Origin: Pararhizobium sp. IMCC21322
Lineage (GTDB): Bacteria; Pseudomonadota; Alphaproteobacteria; Rhizobiales; GCA-2746425
Assembly: GCF_030758295.1 (NCBI RefSeq)
Contig: NZ_CP132335.1
Coordinates: 3,386,412 to 3,450,411 of the forward strand
DNA: 64,000 bases
Direction of reading: 5' to 3'
This document shows positions 7,490-18,078 of the stretch, in pieces; within the stretch, counting starts at the first letter, position 1, and every line of letters starts with the position of its first letter. The position numbers and the translations under genes were made by a program. The notes beneath the pieces are model-generated. The model was not told the origin of the DNA, searched no databases, and saw nothing but the letters and a program-made list of their open reading frames with translations.

Positions 7490-10150
7490 ATGGCAAATAA
7501 AATGCTTATCGATGCCTCCCAACCGGAAGAAACCCGGGTGGCAGTCGTCAAGGGCAACAAAGTTGAAGAGTTCGACTTTGAAGCTGCAAACCGGGTTCAA
7601 CTAAGGGGAAATATCTATCTCGCAAAAGTAACAAGGGTAGAGCCGTCACTTCAGGCCGCCTTTGTGGACTATGGCGGCAACCGCCATGGTTTCCTTGCGT
7701 TCAGCGAGATACATCCCGACTATTATCAAATTCCGATAGCGGATCGTCAGGCACTCCTGGATGAGGAAGCTGCCGATGAGATTGAGGCCAAGGAAATTGG
7801 CGACTCAGATCTTGATGGCGTTTCCGAAGCGCAGGCGGAAGATGGTTCTGATGAAGCTGACGACAACTCAGACGAGCCAACTGGCAAAACTATCGCCGAG
7901 GCTGCAGACACGGACGACAGCGTAAGTCAGAAAGTGTCCGCCAATGACGAATTGGACACCGATGCTGGTGAAGCTTCCAGTGATGGCGATGCTGAGGATA
8001 CGCCGGGAGTTGAAATAGTTGGCGCAGAGGATGCGCTGGAGGAAGTTCCCGAACGCCGCCGTCCTCGCCGCCGCCAATACAAAATTCAGGAAGTCATCAA
8101 AAGACGCCAGGTTTTGCTGGTTCAGGTCGTTAAAGAGGAACGTGGCAACAAGGGCGCCGCAATGACAACTTATTTGTCATTGGCCGGTCGCTATTCTGTT
8201 TTGATGCCGAACACAGCCCGTGGCGGCGGAATCTCCCGCAAAATCACCAATCCTGCAGATCGTAAACGTCTGAAAACAGTGGCAAATTCTCTGGAAGTCG
8301 CCAAGGGAATGGGTGTGATCCTGCGCACGGCTGGTGCAAACCGGACAAAACCGGAAATCAAGCGCGATTTTGAGTATCTTCTGCGCTTGTGGGAAAACGT
8401 CCGAACGTTGACGTTGCAATCCAGCGCGCCCTGTCTGGTCTATGAAGAAGGTAGCCTTGTCAAACGCTCTATCCGTGATCTTTACAGCAAGGATATAGAC
8501 GAAATTCAGGTTGCTGGTGATGCGGGCTATCGTGAAGCCAAAGACTTCATGAAAATGTTGATGCCGAGCCACGCCAAGAACGTCAAACTCTACAAAGCCG
8601 AGAAATCCCTGTTTTCAGCTTTCGGAATTGAACCGCAACTGGATGCCATGTTCTCGCCTCAGGTAACCCTGAAATCCGGTGGGTACCTGGTTATCAATCC
8701 AACTGAAGCACTTGTGTCCGTTGACGTGAACTCGGGAAAATCCACCCGAGAGCACAACATTGAGGACACCGCAGTCCAGACCAATCTGGAAGCTGCGGAA
8801 GAAGTTGCACGTCAATTGCGGCTTCGTGATCTGGCTGGCTTGATTGTGATTGATTTCATCGACATGGATGAACGTCGCAACAACAATGCTGTTGAACGCA
8901 AGTTGAAAGACTGCCTCAAATCTGATCGAGCCCGCATTCAGGTAGGGCGCATATCGCCGTTTGGTTTGATGGAAATGTCACGCCAGCGTATTCGGACCGG
9001 CGTTCTGGAAAGTACAACCGTTGTCTGTGACCATTGTGAGGGAACTGGTTATGTCCGTTCCCCCGCCTCTATTTCTTTGCAGGTGTTACGCGGTCTGGAA
9101 GACCATTTGGCGAAGCACTCCAACAACAATGTTGCGGTAAAAGTGCGCACAGAGGTCGCGCTTTATATTCTCAACCAGAAACGCAGCAACCTTGCAGAAC
9201 TTGAAATACGGTTTGGTGTGCAGGTGACTGTAGAAGCCGATAACTCCGTCACCATGCAAGGCTTTACCCTTGAAAAAGGCGAGCGTGCAGAAGCACGTGC
9301 ACGGCCAGTGGACAGAGCGGCGCTTGTGAGCGTGGACAGTATCGAGCCCGTTGAAGAAGACGATGAGCTGGAAGCGGAAATAGTCGCAGAAGAACCCGAT
9401 CAGGAAGAAGAACCAAAGCGCAAACGACGTCGGCGTCGGCGCAAGCGCGGCGGTAACTCTGATCAGAACGGCCAGCAGGATACATCTGCAAACGCCGATG
9501 ACGCAGAATCCTCTGACGACACATCCGAAGCAAGTGATGTCAACGAAGACAGCGCTGATGATAGTGAAGACGGTGAAGATGGCGATGGCCAGCCGAGAAA
9601 ACGTCGGCGTGGCAAACGCGGAGGCCGCCGCAACCGCCGCAAACGTGGTGATACGGAAGAGAACGCAGAAGCTGAGGTGCAATCAGAAGCCGGCGAAGCC
9701 AATGGTGCTGAAAAATCCGCAGAGGCTGAAGAATCTGGCGAACCTGCAGATGACGTAGCACAAGAGACGCCAGACGAAGAGGCAGTCAAAGCCGACGAAG
9801 TGGTCGAAAAACCAAAGCGCCGGAGAACCCGCAAGCCAAGGGCCAAGAAAGCTGACACAGTTGTCGATGCAGTGCCTGACGCAGCGGTTCCTGCTAACGC
9901 TGATTTTGATACCGGTGTTCCTGCTGAAGCCTCACAGGATGAAGCGACACCTGCTGCCGCAGAAGTGGCAAATGGTGCAGCTGAGCCGATTGATGAAAGC
10001 CCGGTTGAACCGGAACCAGTCGCTGCATTGGAAATGCCGACAGAGCTGGTCGCGGAAAGCAGTGCTGTACCAGCGGTCGAATTGGCACCTGAGCCACCAG
10101 CGCCTGAACCTGCTGCACCGAAACGCAGCGGATGGTGGCGTCGCAAATAA
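7490..10150 (+). CDS. rne: Ribonuclease E
   Basis: Endoribonuclease that starts mRNA decay and matures rRNA, and scaffolds the degradosome; 886 residues from ATG 7490, preceded by a GGAG site. The S1 RNA-binding domain (from about residue 35) is split by an acidic insert of about 100 residues (about 95-195, rich in Asp, Glu, Ser). The catalytic core carries the metal-binding Asp residues in SVDVNSGKST (about 412) and VIDFIDMDERR (about 454), and the zinc-link CDHCEGTG (about 513-516). The C-terminal half is disordered with arginine clusters (RRRRRRKRGG, RGKRGGRRNRRKRG, KRRRTRKPRAKK) alternating with acidic stretches. It ends in RSGWWRRK: a terminal GWW motif that in Caulobacter RNase E binds PNPase. 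The gene is monocistronic, closed by a terminator. Confidence 0.96.
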   Translation: MANKMLIDASQPEETRVAVVKGNKVEEFDFEAANRVQLRGNIYLAKVTRVEPSLQAAFVDYGGNRHGFLAFSEIHPDYYQIPIADRQALLDEEAADEIEAKEIGDSDLDGVSEAQAEDGSDEADDNSDEPTGKTIAEAADTDDSVSQKVSANDELDTDAGEASSDGDAEDTPGVEIVGAEDALEEVPERRRPRRRQYKIQEVIKRRQVLLVQVVKEERGNKGAAMTTYLSLAGRYSVLMPNTARGGGISRKITNPADRKRLKTVANSLEVAKGMGVILRTAGANRTKPEIKRDFEYLLRLWENVRTLTLQSSAPCLVYEEGSLVKRSIRDLYSKDIDEIQVAGDAGYREAKDFMKMLMPSHAKNVKLYKAEKSLFSAFGIEPQLDAMFSPQVTLKSGGYLVINPTEALVSVDVNSGKSTREHNIEDTAVQTNLEAAEEVARQLRLRDLAGLIVIDFIDMDERRNNNAVERKLKDCLKSDRARIQVGRISPFGLMEMSRQRIRTGVLESTTVVCDHCEGTGYVRSPASISLQVLRGLEDHLAKHSNNNVAVKVRTEVALYILNQKRSNLAELEIRFGVQVTVEADNSVTMQGFTLEKGERAEARARPVDRAALVSVDSIEPVEEDDELEAEIVAEEPDQEEEPKRKRRRRRRKRGGNSDQNGQQDTSANADDAESSDDTSEASDVNEDSADDSEDGEDGDGQPRKRRRGKRGGRRNRRKRGDTEENAEAEVQSEAGEANGAEKSAEAEESGEPADDVAQETPDEEAVKADEVVEKPKRRRTRKPRAKKADTVVDAVPDAAVPANADFDTGVPAEASQDEATPAAAEVANGAAEPIDESPVEPEPVAALEMPTELVAESSAVPAVELAPEPPAPEPAAPKRSGWWRRK

Positions 10151-10152
10151 TA

Positions 10153-10182
10153 AAAAACCCCGGCGAATTCGCCGGGGTTTTT
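10153..10182 (+). terminator. Rho-independent terminator after rne
   Basis: AAAAACCCCGGCG / CGCCGGGGTTTTT forms a strong GC stem around an AATT loop, flanked by A and T runs, starting 2 bases after the rne stop. Because both arms have flanking A/T runs it could also stop transcripts arriving from the amn side, although amn reads away from it. Confidence 0.9.
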
Positions 10183-10216
10183 GTATCTGCTTCAGCAATT
10201 GCAGATCAGGTTCAAA

Positions 10217-11719
10217 TCACTGAAATGCTGTTTCAGCAAAGCTCCTTAGCTTGCGGCTATGAAGTCTTTCTGCCGGCATCTCACGCATTTTCTCAACCGC
10301 CCGAATGCCAATTTTTAAATGCTGGGCAACCTGCCGTTTATAAAAATCGCTGGCCATCCCAGGAAGCTTCAACTCACCGTGCAACGGCTTGTCTGAGACG
10401 CAAAGCAGCGTTCCATAGGGCACCCGGAATCGGAAGCCATTGGCCGCAATGGTTGCGCTTTCCATATCCAGGGCAATTGCGCGCGACTGGGAAAACCGCT
10501 GTACGGGCTCCCTGTGATCCCGCAGTTCCCAATTACGATTGTCAATGGTCGCCACTGTCCCGGTACGCATAACGCTCTTCAGCTCGTAACCGGTCAGACC
10601 AGTAACCTCTGCCACAGCCTGCTCCAGTGCCACCTGCACCTCAGCAAGCGGCGGAATTGGAACCCAGGTCGGCAGGTCCGCATCCAGAACGTGATCTTCC
10701 CGAACATAGCCATGGGCCAGAACATAATCGCCCAGACGCTGTGAGTTGCGCAATCCCGCGCAGTGTCCCAGCATCAGCCACACTGCAGGTCTCAGCACTG
10801 CAATGTGATCAGTAATGGTTTTGGCGTTGGACGGACCGACACCAATATTGACCAGGGTAACGCCACTGTGCCCCTTGCGACACAAATGATATGCTGGCAT
10901 TTGCGGCAGACGCGAAGGGGCGGTCCCCTCACACGGCGCATCATCGCCCATTTTGGTGATGACGTTACCGGGTTCTACAAAACACTCGTATTCCCCCTCA
11001 CCGCTTCTCATGATCTCATGGGCAAGGGCGCAAAACTCGTCAATATAGAATTGGTAGTTTGTAAACAGAACAAAGTTCTGGAAATGATTTGAACTGGTGG
11101 CCGTGTAATGCGCCAGACGATGCAGTGAATAATCGACCCGTTGCGCTGGAAAAGCCGCAAGCGGCATCGGCTCACCGGGCAGTGTTTCATACTCTCCATT
11201 CGCAATAGCATCATCGGTAACTGCCAGATCAGGCACGTCAAAAACTTCACGAAGCTGAACATCAAGCCGCTGAGACAATCCGCCTTCCACATGCATCCCT
11301 TCAGGAAAGGCAAAATGCAGAGGGATCGGTGAATCACTTTCGCCGATTTCAATTCCAACGCCATGGCTGCCAATCAGCTTGCCGAATTGCTCAATCAGGT
11401 AGCCGCGAAAAAGATCCGGCCGGCTCAGCGTGGTTTGATAGGTGCCAGGGCCGGCAACAAATCCATATGAAGAGCGAGAATCTGGCCGCGTGTAACGCGT
11501 TGTAGTCAGCCTGGCAAAAGGGTAGCAGGCCCTCACCCGACCTTGCGGCGTACCTTCCTCCAGCAACTGCCGAAAATGGGTCTGGATGAAGCTGGAATTG
11601 CGCTCATAGATTTCCACCAATCGGTCAACTGCCTCGTCAACATCCATCGTTACCATGGTGCTCATCGGCTCTGGCATCAGCAGAACGTCACTCCAGTCCA
11701 TGTCCGGTCTTTCAATCAT
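10217..11719 (-). CDS. amn: AMP nucleosidase
   Basis: Cleaves AMP to adenine and ribose 5-phosphate, a purine-pool control enzyme of the cytosol. 500 residues from ATG 11719 (MIERPDMDWSDVLL), which has a GGAG site 7 bases upstream; the frame is open to 11788 but the extra residues do not fit the family. The N-terminal part (about 1-200) is the AMP nucleosidase-specific domain. The C-terminal part is a purine-phosphorylase-like fold with NIGVGPSNAKTITDHIAV and LMLGHCAGLRNSQRLGDYVL, the hallmark of the family, and an end region DMESATIAANGFR for base and ribose contact. It follows the malic enzyme gene on the same strand, 43 bases apart. Confidence 0.92.
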   Translation of the reverse strand: MIERPDMDWSDVLLMPEPMSTMVTMDVDEAVDRLVEIYERNSSFIQTHFRQLLEEGTPQGRVRACYPFARLTTTRYTRPDSRSSYGFVAGPGTYQTTLSRPDLFRGYLIEQFGKLIGSHGVGIEIGESDSPIPLHFAFPEGMHVEGGLSQRLDVQLREVFDVPDLAVTDDAIANGEYETLPGEPMPLAAFPAQRVDYSLHRLAHYTATSSNHFQNFVLFTNYQFYIDEFCALAHEIMRSGEGEYECFVEPGNVITKMGDDAPCEGTAPSRLPQMPAYHLCRKGHSGVTLVNIGVGPSNAKTITDHIAVLRPAVWLMLGHCAGLRNSQRLGDYVLAHGYVREDHVLDADLPTWVPIPPLAEVQVALEQAVAEVTGLTGYELKSVMRTGTVATIDNRNWELRDHREPVQRFSQSRAIALDMESATIAANGFRFRVPYGTLLCVSDKPLHGELKLPGMASDFYKRQVAQHLKIGIRAVEKMREMPAERLHSRKLRSFAETAFQ

Positions 11720-11762
11720 ATATGCTCCAGATATTGAGGGCGCTCGGCTTCTGGCCCAGGCA

Positions 11763-14072
11763 CTATGCCAGATCGGAATTCGCTTCAACGGCTGCCAGGG
11801 CAGATATGTTGACGATACCGCGTGATGTTACCGAAGGTGTGACGATATGGGCTGACTTCGCACAGCCCAGAAGAATGGGGCCGACATGAAGTGCATCTGT
11901 CATTGTTTTCAGCAGGTTAAGTGAAATATTTGCAGCATCAAGTGTCGGGAAAACAAGCAGATTGGCGTCCCCCTTCAACGGGCTTCCCGGCATTGCCTTC
12001 TCGCGCATTGCAGTAGACAGGGCTGCATCGCCATGCATCTCGCCATCAACCTCAAAATCAACATTCAGGTCCCGTAGAACAGTCAGCGCGTCCCGCATCT
12101 TCTTGGCGGTTGCTGTATCCCGTGATCCAAAATTGGAATGGGACAAAAGCGCTGCCTTGGGATCGATACCGAACTGCCGGATATGATGAGCAGCCAAAAT
12201 AGTCATCTGGGCAATTTCTTCGGGTGATGGATCTTCGGTCACATAGGTGTCTGTCAGAAAGTATCCACCGCTGCCATTGATGAGAAGGCTGAGACTTGAG
12301 TAGTCGTGAGCCCCCTTCTTCAAGCCAATGATATTGCGAATATCTCGAACATGTTTGTCATAACGGCCTTCCAGACCACAAATCATTGCATCCACGTCAC
12401 CACGTTCAAGAGCAAGCGCGGCAATAACGGTGTTATTGGTACGGACAATCGTGCGCGCCGCGTCATTGTTGACACCCTTACGGCCAACCTTGGAGAAAAA
12501 CAGATCAACATAATCGCGATAGCGCGGATCATCTTCCGGGTTGATGATCTCGCAGTCCTGCCCCGGACGGAACCTCAGACCGAAGCGCTCGGCACGGCTA
12601 TCCATAACGCTGGGGCGTCCGATCAGGATAGGAATTGCAATCGCATCTTCCACAAGCACCTGTGCCGCCCGAAGAATGCGCTCATCTTCGCCATCAGCAA
12701 AGATAATCCGACTCAGATTCTTTTGCGCCTCGGCAAAAATTGGCTTCATCAACAAACCCGATTTGAAAACAAACTGGCTCAGACGATCCTTATACGCCCG
12801 CATGTCATCAATCGGCCGCGTTGAAACCCCCGACTCCATGGCCGCTTTTGCGACCGCTGGCGCAATGCGAATAATCAGACGCTGATCAAATGGAGACGGA
12901 ATCAGATATTGCGGGCCAAATGTGTGTGAGGTGCCGCCATAGGCCTGAGCCACAACTTCGGTTGGCTCTTCGCGTGCCAATGCGGCGATCGCGCGCACGG
13001 CCGCGTGTTTCATATCCTCATTTATGGTCGTCGCACCGACATCCAGCGCGCCCCTGAAAATATATGGGAAACACAGAACATTATTGACCTGATTGGAATA
13101 GTCGGATCGACCGGTACAGATCATTGCATCGGGGCGTGCTTCCAGAGCATCTTCCGGCATGATTTCCGGATTGGGGTTGGCAAGCGCCATAATCAGCGGT
13201 TTGGCCGCCATAAGCTTTACCATTGGCTGCTTCAGAACACGGCCTGCAGACAGCCCAAGAAAGACATCCGCTCCCTCAATCACGTCGTGTAATGTGCGAA
13301 GGTCAGTCTTCTGCGCAAAGACGCCTTTCCATTCATCCATCAGGGTCTCACGACCCTCATAGACAACACCTTCAATATCGGTGACCCAAATATTCTGTCT
13401 TTGAACGCCAAGCGAAACCAGCATATTGAGGCAAGCCAGAGCCGCCGCTCCTGCACCGGATGCAACCACCTTGATTTCATCGAGTTTCTTGCCCGCAAGC
13501 TCCATTCCATTCAGCACAGCGGCGCCGACAATAATGGCCGTGCCATGTTGATCATCGTGAAATACCGGAATGTTCATTTTCTCGCGCAAGGCACGTTCAA
13601 TCTGAAAACACTCCGGCGCCTTGATATCTTCAAGGTTTATTCCGCCAAAAGTTGGCTCCAGCGCGCGCACCACATTAACGAATTGGTCAACCCCGGTTTC
13701 GTCAACTTCAATATCAAACACGTCAATTCCGGCGAACTTCTTGAACAGAACTGCCTTGCCTTCCATCACCGGTTTGGAGGCAAGTGGACCGATGGCTCCA
13801 AGGCCCAAAACAGCCGTTCCATTGGAAATGACACCAACGAGATTGCCTCTTGCGGTGTAGTTGTAAGCCAGTGCCGGATCCTGCTCGATAGCCAGACAGG
13901 GCGCTGCCACACCGGGCGAATAGGCCAGCGCTAAATCTCTTTGATTGCCGAGTGGTTTAGTAGCCCTTATTTCAAGCTTACCGGGCTTTGGAAATTCATG
14001 ATAAAACAGAGCATTCTGATCAAAATCATCATTTGCGGATCGCGTATCCTTGGAGGTGTCCCCATCAGCCAT
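11763..14072 (-). CDS. maeB: NADP-dependent malic enzyme with phosphotransacetylase-like C-terminus
   Basis: Oxidatively decarboxylates malate to pyruvate, linking the TCA cycle with gluconeogenesis and NADPH supply. 769 residues from ATG 14072 (MADGDTSKD); the open frame begins at 14099. Residues about 25-160 are the malic N-domain ([13 protein letters not shown]), about 165-410 the NAD(P)-binding domain ([17 protein letters not shown]), with [10 protein letters not shown] between them. From about 430 on the protein resembles phosphotransacetylase ([30 protein letters not shown]). This fusion is the usual form of long bacterial MaeB; the tail is thought to be regulatory rather than a working acetyltransferase. 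Confidence 0.95.
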   Translation of the reverse strand: MADGDTSKDTRSANDDFDQNALFYHEFPKPGKLEIRATKPLGNQRDLALAYSPGVAAPCLAIEQDPALAYNYTARGNLVGVISNGTAVLGLGAIGPLASKPVMEGKAVLFKKFAGIDVFDIEVDETGVDQFVNVVRALEPTFGGINLEDIKAPECFQIERALREKMNIPVFHDDQHGTAIIVGAAVLNGMELAGKKLDEIKVVASGAGAAALACLNMLVSLGVQRQNIWVTDIEGVVYEGRETLMDEWKGVFAQKTDLRTLHDVIEGADVFLGLSAGRVLKQPMVKLMAAKPLIMALANPNPEIMPEDALEARPDAMICTGRSDYSNQVNNVLCFPYIFRGALDVGATTINEDMKHAAVRAIAALAREEPTEVVAQAYGGTSHTFGPQYLIPSPFDQRLIIRIAPAVAKAAMESGVSTRPIDDMRAYKDRLSQFVFKSGLLMKPIFAEAQKNLSRIIFADGEDERILRAAQVLVEDAIAIPILIGRPSVMDSRAERFGLRFRPGQDCEIINPEDDPRYRDYVDLFFSKVGRKGVNNDAARTIVRTNNTVIAALALERGDVDAMICGLEGRYDKHVRDIRNIIGLKKGAHDYSSLSLLINGSGGYFLTDTYVTEDPSPEEIAQMTILAAHHIRQFGIDPKAALLSHSNFGSRDTATAKKMRDALTVLRDLNVDFEVDGEMHGDAALSTAMREKAMPGSPLKGDANLLVFPTLDAANISLNLLKTMTDALHVGPILLGCAKSAHIVTPSVTSRGIVNISALAAVEANSDLA

Positions 14073-14227
14073 TGTGTGTTCCCTATTATGCTCGTGCAAT
14101 CAGGCAGAAAGTCGTGAACCTGTTATGCACCGAATTGAGGGATCGACAAAACAAATAGGCGCTGAAGCTTCCAAAACCAATGGAAAACCATATCCGCCGG
14201 CAGCGCTGTCCGCTAACGCGAACCTGC

Positions 14228-15988
14228 CTAGGAAACTTTAGCCAGTTGGAGCACTCCCGGCTCCTGTTCAGCCGTCGAATTGCTGGCAGGCCGCAGATCC
14301 ATCGTCGGTGAAATCCGGGTCGTTTCGAACAAGGCGAATTTGTCTTCCGCAGCTTCGCTTTCCCTGACCAGTTGAATATATTTCTCAGGTGGCAGCGGCG
14401 GCGAGAAGAAATAGCCCTGTGCCGCTGAAATGCCGAGTTTGCGCAAGGAGTTCACCTGTTCCTGATTCTCGACACCTTCGGCGATAATTCCCATATCCAA
14501 ACTCTTGGCCAATTCAACGATGATATCGATGATTGTCATGGTCGTGACGTCTTCACCAAAACTATCGACAAACATTTTGTCGATCTTGATCACATCAAGC
14601 CCGAGTTTCTGCAGATAGGAGAACCCGCCATGGCCAGTGCCGGCGTCATCCAACGCCACACTTGCACCCAATTCCTGAATTCCCGAAATCACCATTCTGG
14701 CCATCTCAAAATCCTGAACCGGATGACGTTCTGTCAGTTCGAAGACCAATTGCTGGAAAGACGTATGGCTTTTGCCAAACGCGTCCTGAATTTCATCGAC
14801 AACCACCATGTCCTCAAAATGTTTGCCAGTCAGGTTGATGCCAATTTTCAGATGTCCAAAATCTTTTGAAAGCTGATCCAGCTCAGAAGCAACCCGTGAA
14901 AGCAGATTACGCGTAACTTCCATGATCACGCCCGTCGTTTCTGCATAAGCAATGAAGGACGCAGGTTGAATCAGTCGGCCATCCCTGGTCCTGAAACGCA
15001 GTAAAACTTCACACCCCAAAATGCTGCCATTACCCATATCGACAACAGGTTGGTAATAGGCAAGAAACTCACCGTCATCGAAAACTGTGGCTTGATCGGA
15101 GACTGATCGTCCCGAACGCCAGCCAATGATCAACAACAGTGCGAGAATGACGGCTCCAGCTGACATGCCCACAGACAGCACACCATTTCCAAGTCGATCA
15201 TAAAGCACCAACAGTGCTTCCGCATCAGCTGACACGGACATCACAATGGGAAATTTTTCAGATTGCGCTGAATGGCTGAGGCGTTCTGGCAAATCACGCA
15301 GGTCGAACGCCTGTCGCGTGATCGACCCCACGCGGGTTTTGCGCATATTGGCAAATTGGACAAAAATCCATCGATCGCCACTCGCCAACATTGCATCGTA
15401 GGAAAGATATGGCCTGATGGGAGCTGAACTGATGGAGGCAGGTAAGATTGTGGGGGCAAATCGGACGACAAACCGTTGATTCAATCCCTTGTTGATGATC
15501 AGCACCAGGGGCCTGCGCTCAAGTTGAACATCTTCCAGAACAGCAAGCGTGAAAGCGGGGGTATCAAGGTCCCATGCGTGCAGAAAGCCTTCGACTGGGC
15601 GACTTGGCCGCAACGCTGAGCACTGCATGGTGCCATCAGATGAAATGAAACCGATGTCCTGAACATGATCCAGAGAGCCAACAAGAAAGCGACTGACACC
15701 AAAGAAACCAGGGGTACAGCCATCCATTTTTTCAAGGCCTGATTGCTCGACCTTGGTTATGACTTCGGTGATTTTCTGGTCAAATGTAGAGACAAGCATT
15801 TCGCTGATCGCCACCAGTTCGCGGTTCAGGTTTACTTGAGCTTTTTCCTGCAGACTTGCACTCGTTCGAGCATAGATAAACAGCGCGATTGCAGCAAAAA
15901 TAGCCACAGCCGCGAGACTGATAAACAGCCGCTGTCTAATGCGCTTAAAGAATCTCAATTCGCCCAATCCGATGCTTGTTCCGAGCAA
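14228..15988 (-). CDS. Membrane EAL-domain c-di-GMP phosphodiesterase with CSS-like sensor
   Basis: Predicted to hydrolyse cyclic di-GMP in the cytosol in response to a periplasmic cue. A membrane segment (about 18-40) and a second one (about 252-275) bracket a periplasmic domain with two cysteines (DGCTPGFF and MQCSALRP), which fits the CSS-motif sensor family whose disulfide state sets activity. The EAL domain (about 300-545) keeps the metal and catalytic residues: Glu in CEVLLRF (EVL instead of EAL), INLTG, FELTER, DDAGTGHGG, KIDKMF, AEGVEN and AQGYFFSPPLP. It looks enzymatically complete. There is no GGDEF domain. It shares architecture with the adjacent upstream gene at 16112-17773 and reads the same way. 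Confidence 0.9.
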   Translation of the reverse strand: MLGTSIGLGELRFFKRIRQRLFISLAAVAIFAAIALFIYARTSASLQEKAQVNLNRELVAISEMLVSTFDQKITEVITKVEQSGLEKMDGCTPGFFGVSRFLVGSLDHVQDIGFISSDGTMQCSALRPSRPVEGFLHAWDLDTPAFTLAVLEDVQLERRPLVLIINKGLNQRFVVRFAPTILPASISSAPIRPYLSYDAMLASGDRWIFVQFANMRKTRVGSITRQAFDLRDLPERLSHSAQSEKFPIVMSVSADAEALLVLYDRLGNGVLSVGMSAGAVILALLLIIGWRSGRSVSDQATVFDDGEFLAYYQPVVDMGNGSILGCEVLLRFRTRDGRLIQPASFIAYAETTGVIMEVTRNLLSRVASELDQLSKDFGHLKIGINLTGKHFEDMVVVDEIQDAFGKSHTSFQQLVFELTERHPVQDFEMARMVISGIQELGASVALDDAGTGHGGFSYLQKLGLDVIKIDKMFVDSFGEDVTTMTIIDIIVELAKSLDMGIIAEGVENQEQVNSLRKLGISAAQGYFFSPPLPPEKYIQLVRESEAAEDKFALFETTRISPTMDLRPASNSTAEQEPGVLQLAKVS

Positions 15989-16111
15989 TCTAACAGAATG
16001 CTCGTAAACGGATGCTTACTGGAAAGTGAGAATTACCTTTCGGACCTCAGCAAAGCGGCCTGCGCCATCAGACAATAGTAGCACAAGGGTCTGGTCACTG
16101 GGGTCTGGGCC

Positions 16112-17773
16112 CTAGCTAGTGGCAGGATGGTGTTTACTGACAAGTTTCAGGTACTGGGGAACCTGACGGCGCTGATTACCGTCCTTGCCGTTTGACCCAG
16201 ACTTCGACAGTGCATCTTCCATAAACGCCACAAAAGCTTTAGGTGGCAACGGTTTTGAGTAGAAATAGCCTTGTGCCATATGAACACCGAGTTCTTTCAA
16301 ATTGGCGACCTGATCCAGACGTTCAATGCCTTCGGCAACGACCAGAATATTCATTTCCTTGGCAAGCTTTATAAGCGCGTCCACGATGGTTCTGGAAAAT
16401 CCTGAATCTGACACGCCATCAATAAACAGCTTATCGATCTTGATGATATCCACACCCAGTTCCATCAGATATTTCAATCCATTATGGCCAGTACCGACAT
16501 CATCCAACGCAACCTGGGAGCCAAGCGATTGAATCTTTGCAATAACTTTCTTGGCCATTTTAGATGATTCCACCGGCAGACGCTCCGTTAACTCGAAGGT
16601 CAGTTGCTCGAACCTAATTTGGGACGGCCCAAAGACCCGTTCAATTTCTGCAACAGTTTCAGGCCGGTTCAGATGATCACTGAACAGATTGATGCCGACT
16701 TTCAGTGATGGATTGCGACCATAAAGCTCTTCCAAATCTGCGCGAATGCGTTTCATCAGAAGCACTGTCATTTCAATGGCAAGGCCCGATCCCTCGGCAT
16801 CCTGGATAAAGGCATTTGGCTCAATCAAAGTTCCATCAGGCTTTCGCAGCCTGATCAAGGCCTCGCAGCCGATAAATTCTCCGGTGCTGATGTTTACTAT
16901 TGGCTGATAACTGGCCACAAATTGTCGGTTTCTGAGAGCTAACTCGACCGAATTGAGTGAGGCTGGCCGCGCAAAGCTCATGTAACAAAGCCCGGTACAT
17001 AGCGCAGTGCCAAATACCACAGCGCCAAAAACGGAAACCCAGAAAGGGCTGTCAGTCAATGGTTCTGACAATCGGTCATTGGACACAAAGACCTTCAATT
17101 CGAACGGATAACTGGTAAGCGGCCCCTCCAGAACCGTGAAATCATCGAGTTGCCGCGCGGTCGGTTCGGAAAGAGCCGAATGTGGGTAGCGCCCAACATC
17201 GGTGCCATCCACCAGCGACAAAAACACAAACCCATCCTGCAAAAGGGTTTTATGGCTGCGCGCGGCAACCAGAGAATTGGAAAGTACGAGCGCAGACAAG
17301 ATTCGGTTCTCACTCAATGCGCGTGAAATCAGGATAGCTTCGATCTGTTCCGATTCGATTTGCACGGCTTCGACCTTGTGAATGCCGTCTGCAAGATCTT
17401 GCGATTGGGCTCGCCTGCGAATGGATTGCTGACTGCCGGACGTATTGCAGATGACTTCATTATCCCCGTCTGCAACCATCAGGTCTTTGACATAGACACT
17501 TGTATAGGCGAGCCGACGCATGATCTCTCTGGACAGGCCATCGCACGTACCAAATGCCGGGAATGCATAGGTGTCCAAAGCAGTGAAGGCGTCATCCATT
17601 ACAATTTCGACCTGGGCATTCAAATCGAACCGCAGGCGTTCCATGATCTGATTGATTTCACGATCACGGGCGGTTTGGTGCAGCAAAAAAACAAGAAAAA
17701 CGGGCACTGCAACACACATCGCAGCGAAGCCAACGAACAGAACTAATCGCTTTCCTTGAAGCAACAACGTCAA
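16112..17773 (-). CDS. Membrane EAL-domain c-di-GMP phosphodiesterase, paralogue of neighbour
   Basis: 553 residues. Membrane segments at about 10-32 and 245-267 enclose a periplasmic domain with a cysteine pair (TCDGLSREI and VICNTSG), again CSS-like. The EAL domain (about 288-525) is complete: GCEALIRL, INLFSDH, FELTERLP, DDVGTGHNG, KIDKLFIDG, AEGIERLDQ, AQGYFYSKPLPPKAF. The C-terminal tail is basic and Asn/Gln rich. The two EAL genes lie 123 bases apart in tandem and share many identical motif blocks, so a past duplication is likely; their sensor domains have diverged more than the enzymatic ones, which suggests different input signals. Confidence 0.9.
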   Translation of the reverse strand: MTLLLQGKRLVLFVGFAAMCVAVPVFLVFLLHQTARDREINQIMERLRFDLNAQVEIVMDDAFTALDTYAFPAFGTCDGLSREIMRRLAYTSVYVKDLMVADGDNEVICNTSGSQQSIRRRAQSQDLADGIHKVEAVQIESEQIEAILISRALSENRILSALVLSNSLVAARSHKTLLQDGFVFLSLVDGTDVGRYPHSALSEPTARQLDDFTVLEGPLTSYPFELKVFVSNDRLSEPLTDSPFWVSVFGAVVFGTALCTGLCYMSFARPASLNSVELALRNRQFVASYQPIVNISTGEFIGCEALIRLRKPDGTLIEPNAFIQDAEGSGLAIEMTVLLMKRIRADLEELYGRNPSLKVGINLFSDHLNRPETVAEIERVFGPSQIRFEQLTFELTERLPVESSKMAKKVIAKIQSLGSQVALDDVGTGHNGLKYLMELGVDIIKIDKLFIDGVSDSGFSRTIVDALIKLAKEMNILVVAEGIERLDQVANLKELGVHMAQGYFYSKPLPPKAFVAFMEDALSKSGSNGKDGNQRRQVPQYLKLVSKHHPATS

Positions 17774-18078
17774 TCCTTCGGAAATAATTTCCCGATTTTA
17801 TCACGGGAAAGTTGAGTCTTGTAGGTTTATAGTTGCTAAAACTTTAGGTGAAATTGTGGTGCTTGGGCCACGCTGCCACACTTCGGCCACCGCAGTTGCT
17901 TGTTATTCTCCAAAAGACGCATTATTGGAAACCAACCGTTTGCGGGCCTGGCCCCAAACAGCGGTCACAGAAATGTGAGCATTAAACACGAACGAAACAG
18001 AGCCCAATCAACACGCTTGCGCTAAGTTGCTTTCGGTTTCGCATTACCGTTTTCGTAGCTCTATTGGTGAGGAATTTT
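17774..18078. other. Intergenic region between divergent EAL gene and exported protein
   Basis: About 305 bases without a supported gene. It contains two small inverted repeats (TTTCCCG/CGGGAAA near 17791-17813, and a GTTTG-GGGCC / GGCCCC-AAAC stem near 17937-17960), neither followed by a T-run. It must hold the promoters of both flanking genes, but I cannot place them. Confidence 0.3.

Noticed and set aside
9463-10146. 227-residue Ser/Ala-rich minus-strand ORF in the rne tail
   Set aside because: Low-complexity shadow of the repetitive acidic and arginine-rich RNase E tail.
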